The notes: generated from the letters alone by a model not told the origin. A stretch of 64,000 nt of DNA from Terrabacter terrigena (GCF_042676085.1 NZ_JBHTKH010000006.1:186001-250000); one strand, 5' to 3'; shown: positions 1 to 8,799, counted from the stretch's first letter. Program-made: numbers and translations.

Positions 1-1125
1 TCCTTCGACGTCGCCGACTTCCCGCTGCCTTCGGGCCGCGAGGAGGACTGGCGCTTCACCCCGGTGAAGAAGCTGGGTGCCCTGCTGGCCGAGGGCGCCG
101 CCGGTGCGCTCGACCTCACGACGAGGCTGCCCGAGGGCGTGACGACCTCGACCATCACGGCGAGCGACGCCCGGGGCCTGGGCATCCTGCCCCCGCAGGA
201 CCGCGCCGCCGCCGTGGCCGCTGCGGCGGCCGACGGCGCCCTGCTGCTCGACATCCCCGCAGAGGCGGAGCTCGACGAGCCGGTCCGCCTGTCGCTCGTC
301 GGCCAGGGCCGGGAGCCCGTCCACGGCCACCTCGTCGTGCGCGCCGGTCGCTTCTCCAAGGCGACCGTCGTCGTCGAGCACACCGGCACGGGCCGCTACT
401 CGCAGCTCATCTCGGTCGTGACCGGCGACGGCTCCGACCTCACCGTCGTCTCGGTGCAGCGCTGGGCCGACGACGCCCAGCACCTCGCGCAGCACGACGC
501 GCTCGTGGGCCGCGACGCCCGCTACAAGCACCTCTCGGTGACGCTCGGCGGCGAGGTCGTGCGCGTCAACTCGAACGTGCGCTACGCGGGCCCCGGCGGC
601 GACGCGACGCTCCTCGGCGTCTACTTCGCCGACTCGGGCCAGCACCTCGAGCACCGCTCGTACATCGACCACAACACGGCCCACTGCAAGAGCCGCGCCA
701 CCTACAAGGGCGCCCTCCAGGGCCAGACGGCCCGCACCGTCTGGGTCGGTGACGTGCTCATCCGCGCCGAGGCCGAGGGCACCGACACGTACGAGCTCAA
801 CCGCAACCTCCTCCTCACCGACGGGGCCCGGGCCGACTCGGTGCCGAACCTCGAGATCGAGACCGGCGAGATCCAGGGTGCCGGACACGCTTCTGCGACA
901 GGGCGTTTCGACGACCTGCAGCTGTTCTACCTCCAGTCGCGCGGCATCAGCGAGGACGAGGCGAAGCGTCTCGTCGTGCGCGGCTTCTTCGCCGACATCG
1001 TCCGCGAGATCCCGCTCGCCGACCTGCGCGACGAGGTCACCGCGGCCATCGAGGAGGAGCTCGCGTCCACGGCATACGCCGCTCCCACCCAGCAGACCCC
1101 CAGCCTGACGAACAAGGAGAACTGA
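1..1125 (+). CDS. sufD: SufD, Fe-S cluster assembly scaffold subunit (5' end missing)
   Basis: SufD forms the SufBC2D scaffold that builds iron-sulfur clusters in the cytoplasm. The reading frame is open from base 1, so the N-terminus lies outside the window; 374 codons are present. The visible start carries the family motif REEDWRFTPV, followed by the right-handed beta-helix type sequence, and the C-terminal part has the SufB/SufD signature (ADSVPNLEIET, then QLFYLQSRGIS and the VVRGFFADI segment). It is followed after 5 bp by sufC, so it is the upstream member of the sufD-sufC-sufS-sufU-sufT operon. sufB is presumably just outside. The GTG at 64 is internal, not the true start. Confidence 0.95.
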   Translation, partial: SFDVADFPLPSGREEDWRFTPVKKLGALLAEGAAGALDLTTRLPEGVTTSTITASDARGLGILPPQDRAAAVAAAAADGALLLDIPAEAELDEPVRLSLVGQGREPVHGHLVVRAGRFSKATVVVEHTGTGRYSQLISVVTGDGSDLTVVSVQRWADDAQHLAQHDALVGRDARYKHLSVTLGGEVVRVNSNVRYAGPGGDATLLGVYFADSGQHLEHRSYIDHNTAHCKSRATYKGALQGQTARTVWVGDVLIRAEAEGTDTYELNRNLLLTDGARADSVPNLEIETGEIQGAGHASATGRFDDLQLFYLQSRGISEDEAKRLVVRGFFADIVREIPLADLRDEVTAAIEEELASTAYAAPTQQTPSLTNKEN

Positions 1126-1130
1126 CCCAC

Positions 1131-1907
1131 ATGAGCACGCTCGAGATCAAGGGACTGACGGTCTCGGTCGAGACCGAGGACGGCCCCAAGGAGATCCTGC
1201 GCGGGGTCGACCTCACCGTGAAGTCGGGAGAGACCCACGCGATCATGGGGCCGAACGGCTCCGGCAAGTCGACGCTGGCCTACAGCATCGCCGGCCACCC
1301 CAAGTACACCGTCACCGGCGGCACCGTGACCCTGGACGGCGTGGACGTCCTCGCGATGAGCGTCGACGAGCGCGCCCGGGCCGGGCTCTTCCTCGCGATG
1401 CAGTACCCCGTCGAGGTGCCCGGCGTCACGGTGAGCAACTTCCTGCGCACGGCCAAGACCGCCGTCGACGGCGAGGCCCCGAAGCTGCGCACCTGGGTCA
1501 AGGACGTCAAGGAGGCCATGGGCAACCTGCGCATGGACCCCGCGTTCGCCGAGCGCAACGTCAACGAGGGCTTCTCCGGTGGTGAGAAGAAGCGCCACGA
1601 GATCCTCCAGATGGAGCTGCTGAAGCCGAAGGTGGCCGTGCTCGACGAGACCGACTCCGGCCTCGACGTCGACGCGCTCAAGATCGTGTCCGAGGGCGTG
1701 AACCGCGCCAAGGCGGCGAACGACCTCGGCGTCCTGCTCATCACGCACTACACGCGCATCCTGCGCTACATCAAGCCCGACTTCGTGCACGTCTTCGTCG
1801 AGGGCAAGATCGTCGAGGAGGGCGGTCCCGAGCTCGCCGACCGCCTCGAGGACGAAGGCTACGACCGCTACCTCGCTGCCGCGCCCGCGGCGGCCGTGGA
1901 GGCCTGA
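1131..1907 (+). CDS. sufC: SufC, Fe-S cluster assembly ATPase
   Basis: SufC is the ABC-type ATPase that drives cluster formation on SufB/SufD. The 258-residue length is normal. Walker A (GPNGSGKST) is near residues 43-51, the signature is FSGGEKKRHEI, and the Walker B region is the SufC-specific DETDSGLDVDAL. An AAGGAG ribosome site lies just before the ATG, overlapping the end of sufD. It ends 5 bp before the start of sufS, in keeping with one transcript. There is no transmembrane segment, as expected for this cytosolic ATPase. Confidence 0.97.
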   Translation: MSTLEIKGLTVSVETEDGPKEILRGVDLTVKSGETHAIMGPNGSGKSTLAYSIAGHPKYTVTGGTVTLDGVDVLAMSVDERARAGLFLAMQYPVEVPGVTVSNFLRTAKTAVDGEAPKLRTWVKDVKEAMGNLRMDPAFAERNVNEGFSGGEKKRHEILQMELLKPKVAVLDETDSGLDVDALKIVSEGVNRAKAANDLGVLLITHYTRILRYIKPDFVHVFVEGKIVEEGGPELADRLEDEGYDRYLAAAPAAAVEA

Positions 1908-1912
1908 GCCGC

Positions 1913-3289
1913 ATGACGCACGTCCTGCCCTTCACGGACGGGGAGCTCGCCGCGATCCGCGGCGACTTCCCGATCCTCGCGCGGACCGTGCGCGACGGCA
2001 GGGCGCTCGTGTACCTCGACTCGGGGGCGACGTCGCACAAGCCGACGCCGGTCCTCGACGCCGAGCGCGCCTTCTACGAGCAGCGCAACGCGGCGGTCCA
2101 CCGTGGCGCCCACCAGCTCGCCGAAGAGGCCACCGACGACTTCGAGGCGGCCCGCGCCACGATCGCCTCGTTCATCGGGGCGCCCGCCGACGAGGTCGTC
2201 TTCACGAAGAACGCGACCGAGGCGCTCAACCTCGTCGCGTACGCCTTCTCCAACGCCGCGCCCACCGACGAGCCCAAGGACGACCGGTTCGTGCTCCGTC
2301 CCGGCGACGAGGTGCTCGTCACCGAGATGGAGCACCACGCCAACCTCGTGCCGTGGCAGGAGCTCTGCCGCCGCACCGGTGCGACCCTGCGCTGGGTGCC
2401 GGTCGGGGCCGACGGCGCGCTCGACCTCTCGGGTCTCGACGACCTGCTCACCGAGCGCACCAAGGTCTTCGCCTTCACGCACGTGTCCAACGTGCTCGGC
2501 ACCGTCAACCCCGTCACCGAGCTCGCGCAGCGGGCCCACGCCGTCGGGGCGCTCGTGGTCGTCGACGCGTGCCAGTCGGTGCCGCACCTCGCCGTCGACG
2601 TGGCGACCCTGGGCGCCGACTTCATCGCCTTCAGCGGCCACAAGATGTACGGCCCGATGGGCGTGGGCGTGCTCTGGGGCCGGGCCGAGCTGCTCGACGT
2701 CATGCCGCCGTTCCTCACGGGCGGCTCCATGATCGAGCTCGTGACGATGGAGCGCTCGACCTACGCTCCGGCACCGCAGAAGTTCGAGGCGGGGGTGCCC
2801 AACGCCGCGCAGGCCGTGGGCCTCGCCGCCGCCGTCCGCTGGATCGAGGGCCACGGCATCGACCGCATCCACGCCCACGAGGCGTCCCTCGTCGACCTGC
2901 TCCAGCGTGGCCTCGCCGAGCGCCCCTGGGTCCGGGTCGTCGGTCCGGCCGTCGGCACCCCTCGCGGTGGTGCCGTGGCGTTCGTCGTCGACGGCGTGCA
3001 CGCCCACGACGTCGGCCAGGTGCTCGACGACGCCGGAGTGGCCGTGCGCGTGGGGCACCACTGTGCGTGGCCGCTGCACCGTGCGCTCGGCGCAGCCGCG
3101 ACCACGCGGGCGTCGTTCTCCGTGCACAGCACCGTCGGCGACGTCGAGGCGCTGCTCGCGGCGCTCGACCGGGTGCCCGAGATCTTCGGCATCGACGTCA
3201 CCGACGCCGACCCCGACGCCGGCCTCGACGCTCCCGGCCACGCCCGCGCCTTGCGCGGCGAGCACGAGACCGCGAAGGAGGCCAGCTGA
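1913..3289 (+). CDS. sufS: SufS-type cysteine desulfurase
   Basis: This PLP enzyme takes sulfur from L-cysteine and passes it as persulfide to SufU for Fe-S assembly. The 458-residue protein has the PLP-binding lysine in FSGHKMYGPMGVG, the cofactor-stacking histidine in TEMEHHANLVPW and the catalytic cysteine in VRVGHHCAWPL, so it is a group II (SufS/CsdA) enzyme. About 35 residues after the conserved C-terminal helix are Asp/Ala-rich and look like a lineage-specific tail. The stop codon TGA shares its A with the ATG of sufU, so the two are translationally coupled. Confidence 0.96.
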   Translation: MTHVLPFTDGELAAIRGDFPILARTVRDGRALVYLDSGATSHKPTPVLDAERAFYEQRNAAVHRGAHQLAEEATDDFEAARATIASFIGAPADEVVFTKNATEALNLVAYAFSNAAPTDEPKDDRFVLRPGDEVLVTEMEHHANLVPWQELCRRTGATLRWVPVGADGALDLSGLDDLLTERTKVFAFTHVSNVLGTVNPVTELAQRAHAVGALVVVDACQSVPHLAVDVATLGADFIAFSGHKMYGPMGVGVLWGRAELLDVMPPFLTGGSMIELVTMERSTYAPAPQKFEAGVPNAAQAVGLAAAVRWIEGHGIDRIHAHEASLVDLLQRGLAERPWVRVVGPAVGTPRGGAVAFVVDGVHAHDVGQVLDDAGVAVRVGHHCAWPLHRALGAAATTRASFSVHSTVGDVEALLAALDRVPEIFGIDVTDADPDAGLDAPGHARALRGEHETAKEAS

Positions 3290-3783
3290 TGGACCTCTAC
3301 CAGGAGCTGATCCTCGAGCACTCGAAGCGCCCGCACCGTGCCGGCCTCCGTGAGCCCTTCGACGCCGAGGTGCACCACATCAACCCGACCTGCGGCGACG
3401 AGGTCACCCTCCGTGTCGACGTCACCGGCACGGGAGCCGACGCCGTCGTCACCGACGTCTCCTACCGGGCACAGGGCTGCTCGATCTCCGTCGCGAGCTC
3501 GTCGGTGCTCGCCGAGGAGGTCATCGGCCGTCCGGTGTCCGAGGCGCTCGAGACGTTCGAGGCGATGCGCGAGATGCTGACCTCCAAGGGCAAGGTCGCC
3601 GGCGACGAGACCGTCATCGGCGACGGCGTCGCCTTCGCCGGCGTCTCGAAGTACCCCGCACGCGTCAAGTGCGCGCTGCTCGGCTGGACCGCTTTCACCG
3701 ACGCCCTGGCTCGCGCCGGAGTCGACATCTCGACACCCAGATCCAACACGAGTTCCGCCTCCCCACAAGGAGTTTCGTCATGA
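3289..3783 (+). CDS. sufU: SufU, zinc-dependent sulfur acceptor
   Basis: SufU accepts persulfide sulfur from SufS and transfers it to the SufBCD scaffold. The 164-residue product starts MDLYQELILEHSK and has the three conserved cysteines of the zinc-SufU type: NPTCGD (about residue 30), GCSIS (about residue 64) and VKCALLGW (about residue 126). The start was chosen at the ATG that overlaps the sufS stop by one base; a longer upstream extension in the same frame is only the shadow of sufS. The stop overlaps the ATG of the next gene (ATGA), continuing the coupled operon. Confidence 0.95.
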   Translation: MDLYQELILEHSKRPHRAGLREPFDAEVHHINPTCGDEVTLRVDVTGTGADAVVTDVSYRAQGCSISVASSSVLAEEVIGRPVSEALETFEAMREMLTSKGKVAGDETVIGDGVAFAGVSKYPARVKCALLGWTAFTDALARAGVDISTPRSNTSSASPQGVSS

Positions 3784-4115
3784 CCCAGACCGTTCCCGCA
3801 TCCACCCCGCCCAACGTCGCCGACGTCGAGGAGGCCCTGCGCGACGTCGTCGACCCGGAGCTGGGCATCAACGTCGTCGACCTCGGCCTCGTCTACGGCA
3901 TCACCGTCGACGCCCAGTCGCACGCCGTCATCGACATGACGCTCACGTCGGCGGCCTGCCCGCTCACCGACGTCATCGAGGACCAGACCGCGCAGGCCCT
4001 CGAGGGGCTCGTCACGACGCACCGCATCAACTGGGTCTGGATGCCTCCGTGGGGCCCCGACAAGATCACCGAGGACGGCCGCGAGCAGCTTCGCGCGCTC
4101 GGCTTCAACCTCTGA
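3780..4115 (+). CDS. sufT: SufT-like DUF59/MIP18 iron-sulfur maturation protein
   Basis: A 111-residue DUF59 (MIP18) family protein. Members named SufT help mature Fe-S proteins downstream of the SUF scaffold. The family core DVVDPELGINVVDLGLVYG is near residues 23-41, and the conserved Thr/Cys segment is LTSAACPLTDVI. A clear AAGGAG at 3767-3772 sits 7 bp before the ATG, and the ATG overlaps the sufU stop. Last gene of the SUF operon, where sufT normally sits in actinobacteria. The function is inferred from the family and its position; no catalytic chemistry is visible. Confidence 0.9.
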   Translation: MTQTVPASTPPNVADVEEALRDVVDPELGINVVDLGLVYGITVDAQSHAVIDMTLTSAACPLTDVIEDQTAQALEGLVTTHRINWVWMPPWGPDKITEDGREQLRALGFNL

Positions 4116-4131
4116 CCACGCGCCCCGACTC

Positions 4132-4743
4132 GTGACGACGCGCGTCATCGAGGTCGACCCCGCCCGGTTCGACCGTTGGATGACGGGCTTCGCCGAGCGC
4201 CACGGGCCCTACGACGCCGCCGAGGAGCCCACTCACGGCGGCGTCGTCGTCTCCGCTCGCGCTGCCGACGGCGCCACCGTGGTGGCAACGCCGTTCGCGT
4301 TCGACCCGCTCGGTGTCGTGCTCATCAGGCGGGGTGGGTATGCCGTCGGGCTGGCCTCGGGGAACGCCCTGACCGCCTCGAAGGTCGGCACCCGGCACGT
4401 CCAGTCGCGCACGGCCGCGGGCGGCTGGTCGCAGCAGCGCTTCGCGCGTCGGCGCGGCAAGCAGGCCGACGAGCTCGTCGAGGCCGTCGTCGCCCACGCC
4501 CGGAGGGTGCTGCTCGGCGACGACGAGTCGCCGCCCGCCGGGGCGGACGGCATACCTCGTGGGCTCGTCGTCGGGGGAGACCGCGCGCTCGTGCGCGAGG
4601 TCGTCGGCGCCCACGCGCTCCGCGCCCTGGCGGGGTTGCCGGTGCGCGAGCTCTACGACCTGCCCGACCCGAAGCGAGACGTCCTCGAGACGGCGCTGCG
4701 TCGCGGTCGCGCCGTACGGGTCGAGCTCACCGAGACCCCTTGA
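4132..4743 (+). CDS. acVLRF1-type release factor / peptidyl-tRNA hydrolase domain protein
   Basis: A 203-residue protein that I recognise as the actinobacterial VLRF1 family, related to eRF1/Vms1 release factors that cleave peptidyl-tRNA on stalled ribosomes. The supporting segment is SKVGTRHVQSRTAAGG followed by WSQQRFARRRGKQADEL (about residues 83-116). The Gly-Gly-Trp-Ser-Gln loop occupies the place of the catalytic glutamine loop of Vms1-like enzymes. It starts with GTG 16 bp after sufT and may be read through from the SUF operon. The molecular role is inferred from the family; a ribosome-rescue role in this organism is not shown by context. It contains two CGGCATAC/GTATGCCG octamers. Confidence 0.8.
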   Translation: MTTRVIEVDPARFDRWMTGFAERHGPYDAAEEPTHGGVVVSARAADGATVVATPFAFDPLGVVLIRRGGYAVGLASGNALTASKVGTRHVQSRTAAGGWSQQRFARRRGKQADELVEAVVAHARRVLLGDDESPPAGADGIPRGLVVGGDRALVREVVGAHALRALAGLPVRELYDLPDPKRDVLETALRRGRAVRVELTETP

Positions 4744-4746
4744 AGG

Positions 4747-5703
4747 TCAGCTGACGGTGTCGACGCCGAAGGTGTTGCACTGGTTGATGTCGCCCGTCTG
4801 CCAGCCCTGGGTGAACCAGTGCATCCGGGCCTCGGCCGAGCCGTGCGTCCAGTTCTCGGGGGTGACCCGGCCCTGCATCTTCTCCTGGATGCGGTCGTCA
4901 CCGACGGCCGACGCCGCGGACAGGGCCGACTTGATGTCCTGCTCCGTGATCGCCTTGAGCAGGGGGGTGCCGCTCGCATCGGTGGTCTCGGTGGCGTGCT
5001 TGACCCACGTGCCGGCGAGGCAGTCGGCCATCAGCTCCACGCGCACGGCCCCGGAGTTGGGGCCCTGGGGGTCCTGCTGCGCCCGGTTCAGGATGCCGAG
5101 GAGGTTCTGGATGTGGTGGCCGTACTCGTGGGCGATGACGTACTCCTTGGCGAGCTGGCCACCGTCGGCGCCGAACTTGTCCTGCAGCTCCTGGAAGAAG
5201 CTGGCGTCGACGTAGACCTTGGAGTCGAGGGGGCAGTAGAAGGGGCCGACCTGCGAGTTCGCGGTGCCGCAGCCGGACTGCGTCTGGACCTGGTAGATGA
5301 CGGTCCTCACGGGCTCGTAGTTCATCTGGTACTTCGGCAACGTCTTCTGCCAGTAGTCCTGGACGCTGTTGACCGTGGCCACGATGAGGCACACGTCGTT
5401 CCTGTTGGCGTCGGCACCGGTCTTGCACTGCGAGAACTGGCCCTGGTCGACCTGTCCGGCCGCCGCGACCTGGCTGCTGTCGAGCTGCTGGGACTGGAGG
5501 CCGCCGGCCGAGCCGCCCGAGTCACCGCCGCCGAGGATCTTGCCCCCGCCGAAGATCAGCATGAGCACGAGCAGGATGAGGCCGCCGATGCCGCCGCCCA
5601 CCTGGATGCCCCCGGGGAAGCCGCCACCGCCCCCGCCGAAGCCGCCGCCCCCGCCGCTCTCGACCTGCGAGGTGTCGAGCTGGGCGTTGTCGTTGAAGCT
5701 CAT
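4747..5703 (-). CDS. YpfJ-like neutral zinc metallopeptidase, membrane anchored
   Basis: A 318-residue member of the putative neutral zinc metallopeptidase family (Pfam Zn_peptidase, YpfJ-like). The first 60 residues are glycine-rich and contain one hydrophobic segment (GGLILLVLMLIFGGG), so the catalytic domain is probably outside the membrane. The zinc site HEYGHHIQN lies near residue 190 and the downstream glutamate is in VRVELMADCLAGTW. Cysteine pairs (CKTG, CLIV, CGTAN, YCPL) fit an extracytoplasmic fold with disulfides. Its ATG overlaps the stop of the WYL regulator gene upstream (ATGA), so the two are translated together. Substrate unknown. Confidence 0.85.
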   Translation of the reverse strand: MSFNDNAQLDTSQVESGGGGGFGGGGGGFPGGIQVGGGIGGLILLVLMLIFGGGKILGGGDSGGSAGGLQSQQLDSSQVAAAGQVDQGQFSQCKTGADANRNDVCLIVATVNSVQDYWQKTLPKYQMNYEPVRTVIYQVQTQSGCGTANSQVGPFYCPLDSKVYVDASFFQELQDKFGADGGQLAKEYVIAHEYGHHIQNLLGILNRAQQDPQGPNSGAVRVELMADCLAGTWVKHATETTDASGTPLLKAITEQDIKSALSAASAVGDDRIQEKMQGRVTPENWTHGSAEARMHWFTQGWQTGDINQCNTFGVDTVS

Positions 5704-6806
5704 GTCACCGCTCCTCGGGATCGGGACCGGGTGCTCCCCGGTCCGGTCGGGTTCACCCTAGTGCGCGGTGGCCCGGGACCATCGTCTGCTGCACCGGGGT
5801 CGTACCCGCTCGGCAGCTCCGTAGCGCGCGGTGAGGGGCGGCGCGGCGTGGGTCGTGCCGACACGGCAGACCGGGAGAGCCGCTCGCCCAGCTCCGCCAT
5901 GGCGTCGACGAGGGCCTGCGAGGCCCGCACCTCGAAGTCGAGGGGCGTCACGGCGAGCTGGCGGGCGTACCACTCGGGGCTGTCGGTGGTGGCTCGCAGC
6001 AGGACCCCGCCCTCGGCCGGCTCGAGGCGACCGAGGCTTCGTGGCACCCAGCGTGCGGTGTCGTCGATCGTCTCGCGGAAGAGGACCTCGACGGGGTGGC
6101 GCCACCCCTCGGAGAGGTGCTCCTCGAGAGCGCGCACGGCGTCGAGGTCCGGCGGCGGCGTGAACGTCTGCGAGGTCGCGAACACGGAGACGACGCGGTC
6201 GACGCGAAGGGCCCGGACGGCCTGCCTGGTGTGGGAGAAGCCGAGGAGGTACCACCGGCTGTGCCGCAGCACGACGGCCCACGGGTCGACCTCCATGGGC
6301 CGCTCGGTCTCGGGGCCGAGGCGGTAGGTGAGTCGGACGCGCCGGGCCCTCGTGCAGGCCTCGACGAGCTGGCTCGTGACGGCCGCGTCGACGCGGCGGG
6401 CCTCCTCCGGCGGCGGACCCGGGTCACGCCGCACGGCTCGTAGCGGTTCGGCGACCGGCTGAGGGAGCACCCGCAGGATCTTCGACAGTGCGGCGCCGAC
6501 GAGCTCGGTGGGGTCGGCGGCGTCGCGGTGGCCCTCGAGGACCGCCATGACGAGTCCCAGGGCCTCGGCGGCCGAGAACATCAGGGGTGGCAGGCGCAGG
6601 CCGCGGCCGACCCGGTAGCCGCCGCTGGGCCCGGTGGCCGACTCGATGGGCAGGTGAGCCTCGCGCAGGATCGCCACGTAGCGACGGGCGGCGCGTTCGG
6701 TGACGCCGAGGAGCTCGCCCAGCCGCTGGGCGGTGATGCCGGGGGAGTCCTGGATCGCCTCGAGAGCGAGCAGGGCCCGCGCTGTCGGGCTCGTGTCGCG
6801 CCGCAT
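5700..6806 (-). CDS. WYL-domain transcriptional regulator
   Basis: A DeoR/WYL-type regulator of 368 residues from the chosen ATG. An HTH_11 domain is at the N-terminus (ARALLALEAIQDSPGIT then QRLGELLGVTERAARRYV), followed by a WYL domain with RWYLLGFSHTRQAVRALRVDRV and a C-terminal WCX-like region. The frame is open 32 codons further upstream, but those residues are Arg-rich and the ATG at 6806 with a nearby GGAAGG is preferred. A 27-bp perfect inverted repeat lies just upstream and suggests autoregulation. Ligand unknown; some WYL proteins sense nucleic acids or nucleotides. The C-terminal 50 residues are Pro/Arg-rich and poorly conserved looking. Confidence 0.88.
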   Translation of the reverse strand: MRRDTSPTARALLALEAIQDSPGITAQRLGELLGVTERAARRYVAILREAHLPIESATGPSGGYRVGRGLRLPPLMFSAAEALGLVMAVLEGHRDAADPTELVGAALSKILRVLPQPVAEPLRAVRRDPGPPPEEARRVDAAVTSQLVEACTRARRVRLTYRLGPETERPMEVDPWAVVLRHSRWYLLGFSHTRQAVRALRVDRVVSVFATSQTFTPPPDLDAVRALEEHLSEGWRHPVEVLFRETIDDTARWVPRSLGRLEPAEGGVLLRATTDSPEWYARQLAVTPLDFEVRASQALVDAMAELGERLSRSAVSARPTPRRPSPRATELPSGYDPGAADDGPGPPRTRVNPTGPGSTRSRSRGAVT

Positions 6807-6813
6807 GTGCCTT

Positions 6814-6848
6814 CCGTTCCGGACGGTCTTCGTCCGGAACGACGCTAG
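6814..6848 (-). promoter_or_regulatory. Operator and -10 box upstream of the WYL regulator
   Basis: Arms CGTTCCGGAC (6815-6824) and GTCCGGAACG (6832-6841) form a perfect 10-bp inverted repeat with a 7-bp spacer. A TAGCGT box on the minus strand (6842-6847) abuts it, so the repeat would cover the transcription start. The position fits an autoregulatory operator. The base pairing is seen in the sequence; the protein that binds is inferred. Confidence 0.6.
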
Positions 6849-7015
6849 CGCGTCGATCGCCTCCCGTGCCGAACGATCGCGGGCCGGGCGGCGGTCGTCC
6901 ACTCGCGGCGCACCGTCCCGCGCGGCGCTTGCGCAATTCTTGCGAAAAGTCTGCGGACATACAGCAGGATCCGGACAATTCGGAAGGTCGTCGTCCTAGT
7001 CTCCGGAGTCATCAC

Positions 7016-7981
7016 ATGCCTGCCACGCCCCGCATCCGCCGCCGCCCTCGCCACGTCCTCGCACGCGCCGCCGGCTCGGTGCTCGTCGCCGTCGGTGTGG
7101 CGGCCGCTGCGCTCGCGGTCGCGCCGGGTGCCGCCGCCGCGTCGAAGCCCCGGACGTCCACGACCGGCGCGAGCCCCACGGTGACCGCCTCGTCGCCGAC
7201 CGACACCCGGGCCATGTGGGTGTGGGACACCAGCACCCCCGCGGCAACGGTCGACCTGGCGGTGAGCGCCGGCATCGACCAGCTCTTCGTCGCGGTCCCG
7301 CCGAACCTCACGACGTCGAGCCAGCTGCCGGCGATCCGCACGCTGACGGACCGGGCGAAGGCCGCGGGCATCCGGGTCGACGCCCTCGGCGGGGACCCCG
7401 GCTGGGTCGACAACCCGACCTGGGTCGTCACCTACTGGCTCAAGCCGGCGAGGAACAGCGGGCTGTTCACCGGCATCCACGTCGACATCGAGCCCTACTC
7501 GACCCCCGCCTGGATCACGAACCAGCCATCCGTCGTGTCGAAGTACCTGGCGCTCCTCGACCAGCTCAAGGCGAACGCCGGCACCGCCCCCATCGAGGCC
7601 GACATCCCCTTCTGGTTCAACACGGTTCCCGCGACCGCGAGTGGCGGAGCCGGCTCGAGCCTCGACCGCGAGATCATGAAGAGGACGGCAGGGGTCACGG
7701 TCATGGCCTACCGCAACACCGCGGCAGGTCCCGACGGCACGCTCGACATCGCCACGGCCGCCCTCACGGCCGGTGTCGCCATGGGCAAGCCTGTACGGCT
7801 CGGGCAGGAGACGACCTACCTGGGCGACACTGCCGCCGAGACGAAGCAGACCTTCTACGGCTGGACCCGCACCAACATGGAGACCCAGCTCGCCGAGGTC
7901 AACGCCGGAGCTGCGACCTACTCGTCGTACGCCGGTCTCGCGATCCACAGCGCCGCCGGGTATGCCGCCATGACCCCCTGA
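7016..7981 (+). CDS. Secreted protein of unknown function, possible TIM-barrel hydrolase
   Basis: A 321-residue protein with a clear export signal: RRRPRH, then a hydrophobic run (AAGSVLVAVGVAAAALAVA) and an Ala-rich cleavage region near residues 38-42. The mature part reads like a (beta/alpha)8 enzyme: TRAMWVWDTS at the start, strands such as GIDQLFVAV and GIHVDIEPYS, and acidic residues at strand ends (VDIEP, IEADIPFW). This resembles glycoside-hydrolase-like folds, but I cannot assign a family. The ATG at 7016 was chosen with GGAG at 7006-7009 and a TAGTCT box at 6997-7002. Divergent from the WYL regulator gene. Confidence 0.75.
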   Translation: MPATPRIRRRPRHVLARAAGSVLVAVGVAAAALAVAPGAAAASKPRTSTTGASPTVTASSPTDTRAMWVWDTSTPAATVDLAVSAGIDQLFVAVPPNLTTSSQLPAIRTLTDRAKAAGIRVDALGGDPGWVDNPTWVVTYWLKPARNSGLFTGIHVDIEPYSTPAWITNQPSVVSKYLALLDQLKANAGTAPIEADIPFWFNTVPATASGGAGSSLDREIMKRTAGVTVMAYRNTAAGPDGTLDIATAALTAGVAMGKPVRLGQETTYLGDTAAETKQTFYGWTRTNMETQLAEVNAGAATYSSYAGLAIHSAAGYAAMTP

Positions 7982-8154
7982 GTCCCGGCACCCGCCCCGG
8001 ACCACGACCACTCGACCCGGTCGTCGGCACGGAAAACCACCTGCGCCTCGGTGCCGGCTGGGGTTGGATCGTGTCGGCGGCCGGACGGCTGCCCCCGTGC
8101 GGAGCCGGTGGGCGATGGCCGCTCATCCACGAGCTGAGAGCAGCGTGACCGACG

Positions 8155-8799
8155 ATGATGAGCTATCCGCTCCTCGCTGTGCGGGTGAGCACCCCGACGC
8201 TCGAGCTGCGCGGGGCCACCGACGAGCTGTTGGACCAGCTCGCCGAGGTCGTGCGTGAGGGCAGGACCCACGCCGAGCCGCCCCCGTACGACGACCCGAT
8301 GTCCTTCTACGAGAAGGATCCCGACCTGCGGGTGGCAAAGTGGCTTCGCGCCGTCTGGCGCGGCCGAGGGCGGGTCGAGCCGGAGGCCTGGCGCCTCTAC
8401 TTCGTCGTCATGGTCGACGGGCGCCCCGTCGGAGAGCAGACCCTGAGTGGTGTCGACTTCGCCACCCTGGGCACGGTCACGACGTTCTCCTGGCTGTCGA
8501 CCGACCTGCGTGGTCGGGGGCTCGGGCGCGAGATGCGGGAGGCGATCCTGCACCTCGCGTTCGGCGGACTGGGTGCGAAGGAGGCCGCCAGCGATGCCTT
8601 CGTCGACAACGTGGGGTCCAACGCGGTGTCGCGGGCGCTCGGCTACGAGCCGAACGGGTCGGACTGGGCGACGCGGCAGGGTGAGCCGGCGCTGCTCAAC
8701 CGCTGGCGACTCACGCGGGACGTCTGGGAACAGCGCCGCCGCGACGACATCGAGCTCCACGGGGTCGACGCCTGCCACGCCCTGCTGCCGCTCGCCTGA
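8155..8799 (+). CDS. GNAT family N-acetyltransferase
   Basis: A 214-residue protein with a GNAT fold. It has the acceptor-side strand RLYFVVMVDGRPVGEQTL, then TTFSWLSTDLRGRGLGREMR, which is the acetyl-CoA pyrophosphate loop (R-G-R-G-L-G) near residues 119-125, followed by the NVGSNAVSRALGYEPNG segment typical of motif B. The substrate is not predictable. Two in-frame ATG codons (8155 and 8158) are both possible starts; no strong ribosome site is visible. It is convergent with the patatin-like gene, and the short gap holds two copies of the GTATGCCG octamer. Confidence 0.85.
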   Translation: MMSYPLLAVRVSTPTLELRGATDELLDQLAEVVREGRTHAEPPPYDDPMSFYEKDPDLRVAKWLRAVWRGRGRVEPEAWRLYFVVMVDGRPVGEQTLSGVDFATLGTVTTFSWLSTDLRGRGLGREMREAILHLAFGGLGAKEAASDAFVDNVGSNAVSRALGYEPNGSDWATRQGEPALLNRWRLTRDVWEQRRRDDIELHGVDACHALLPLA

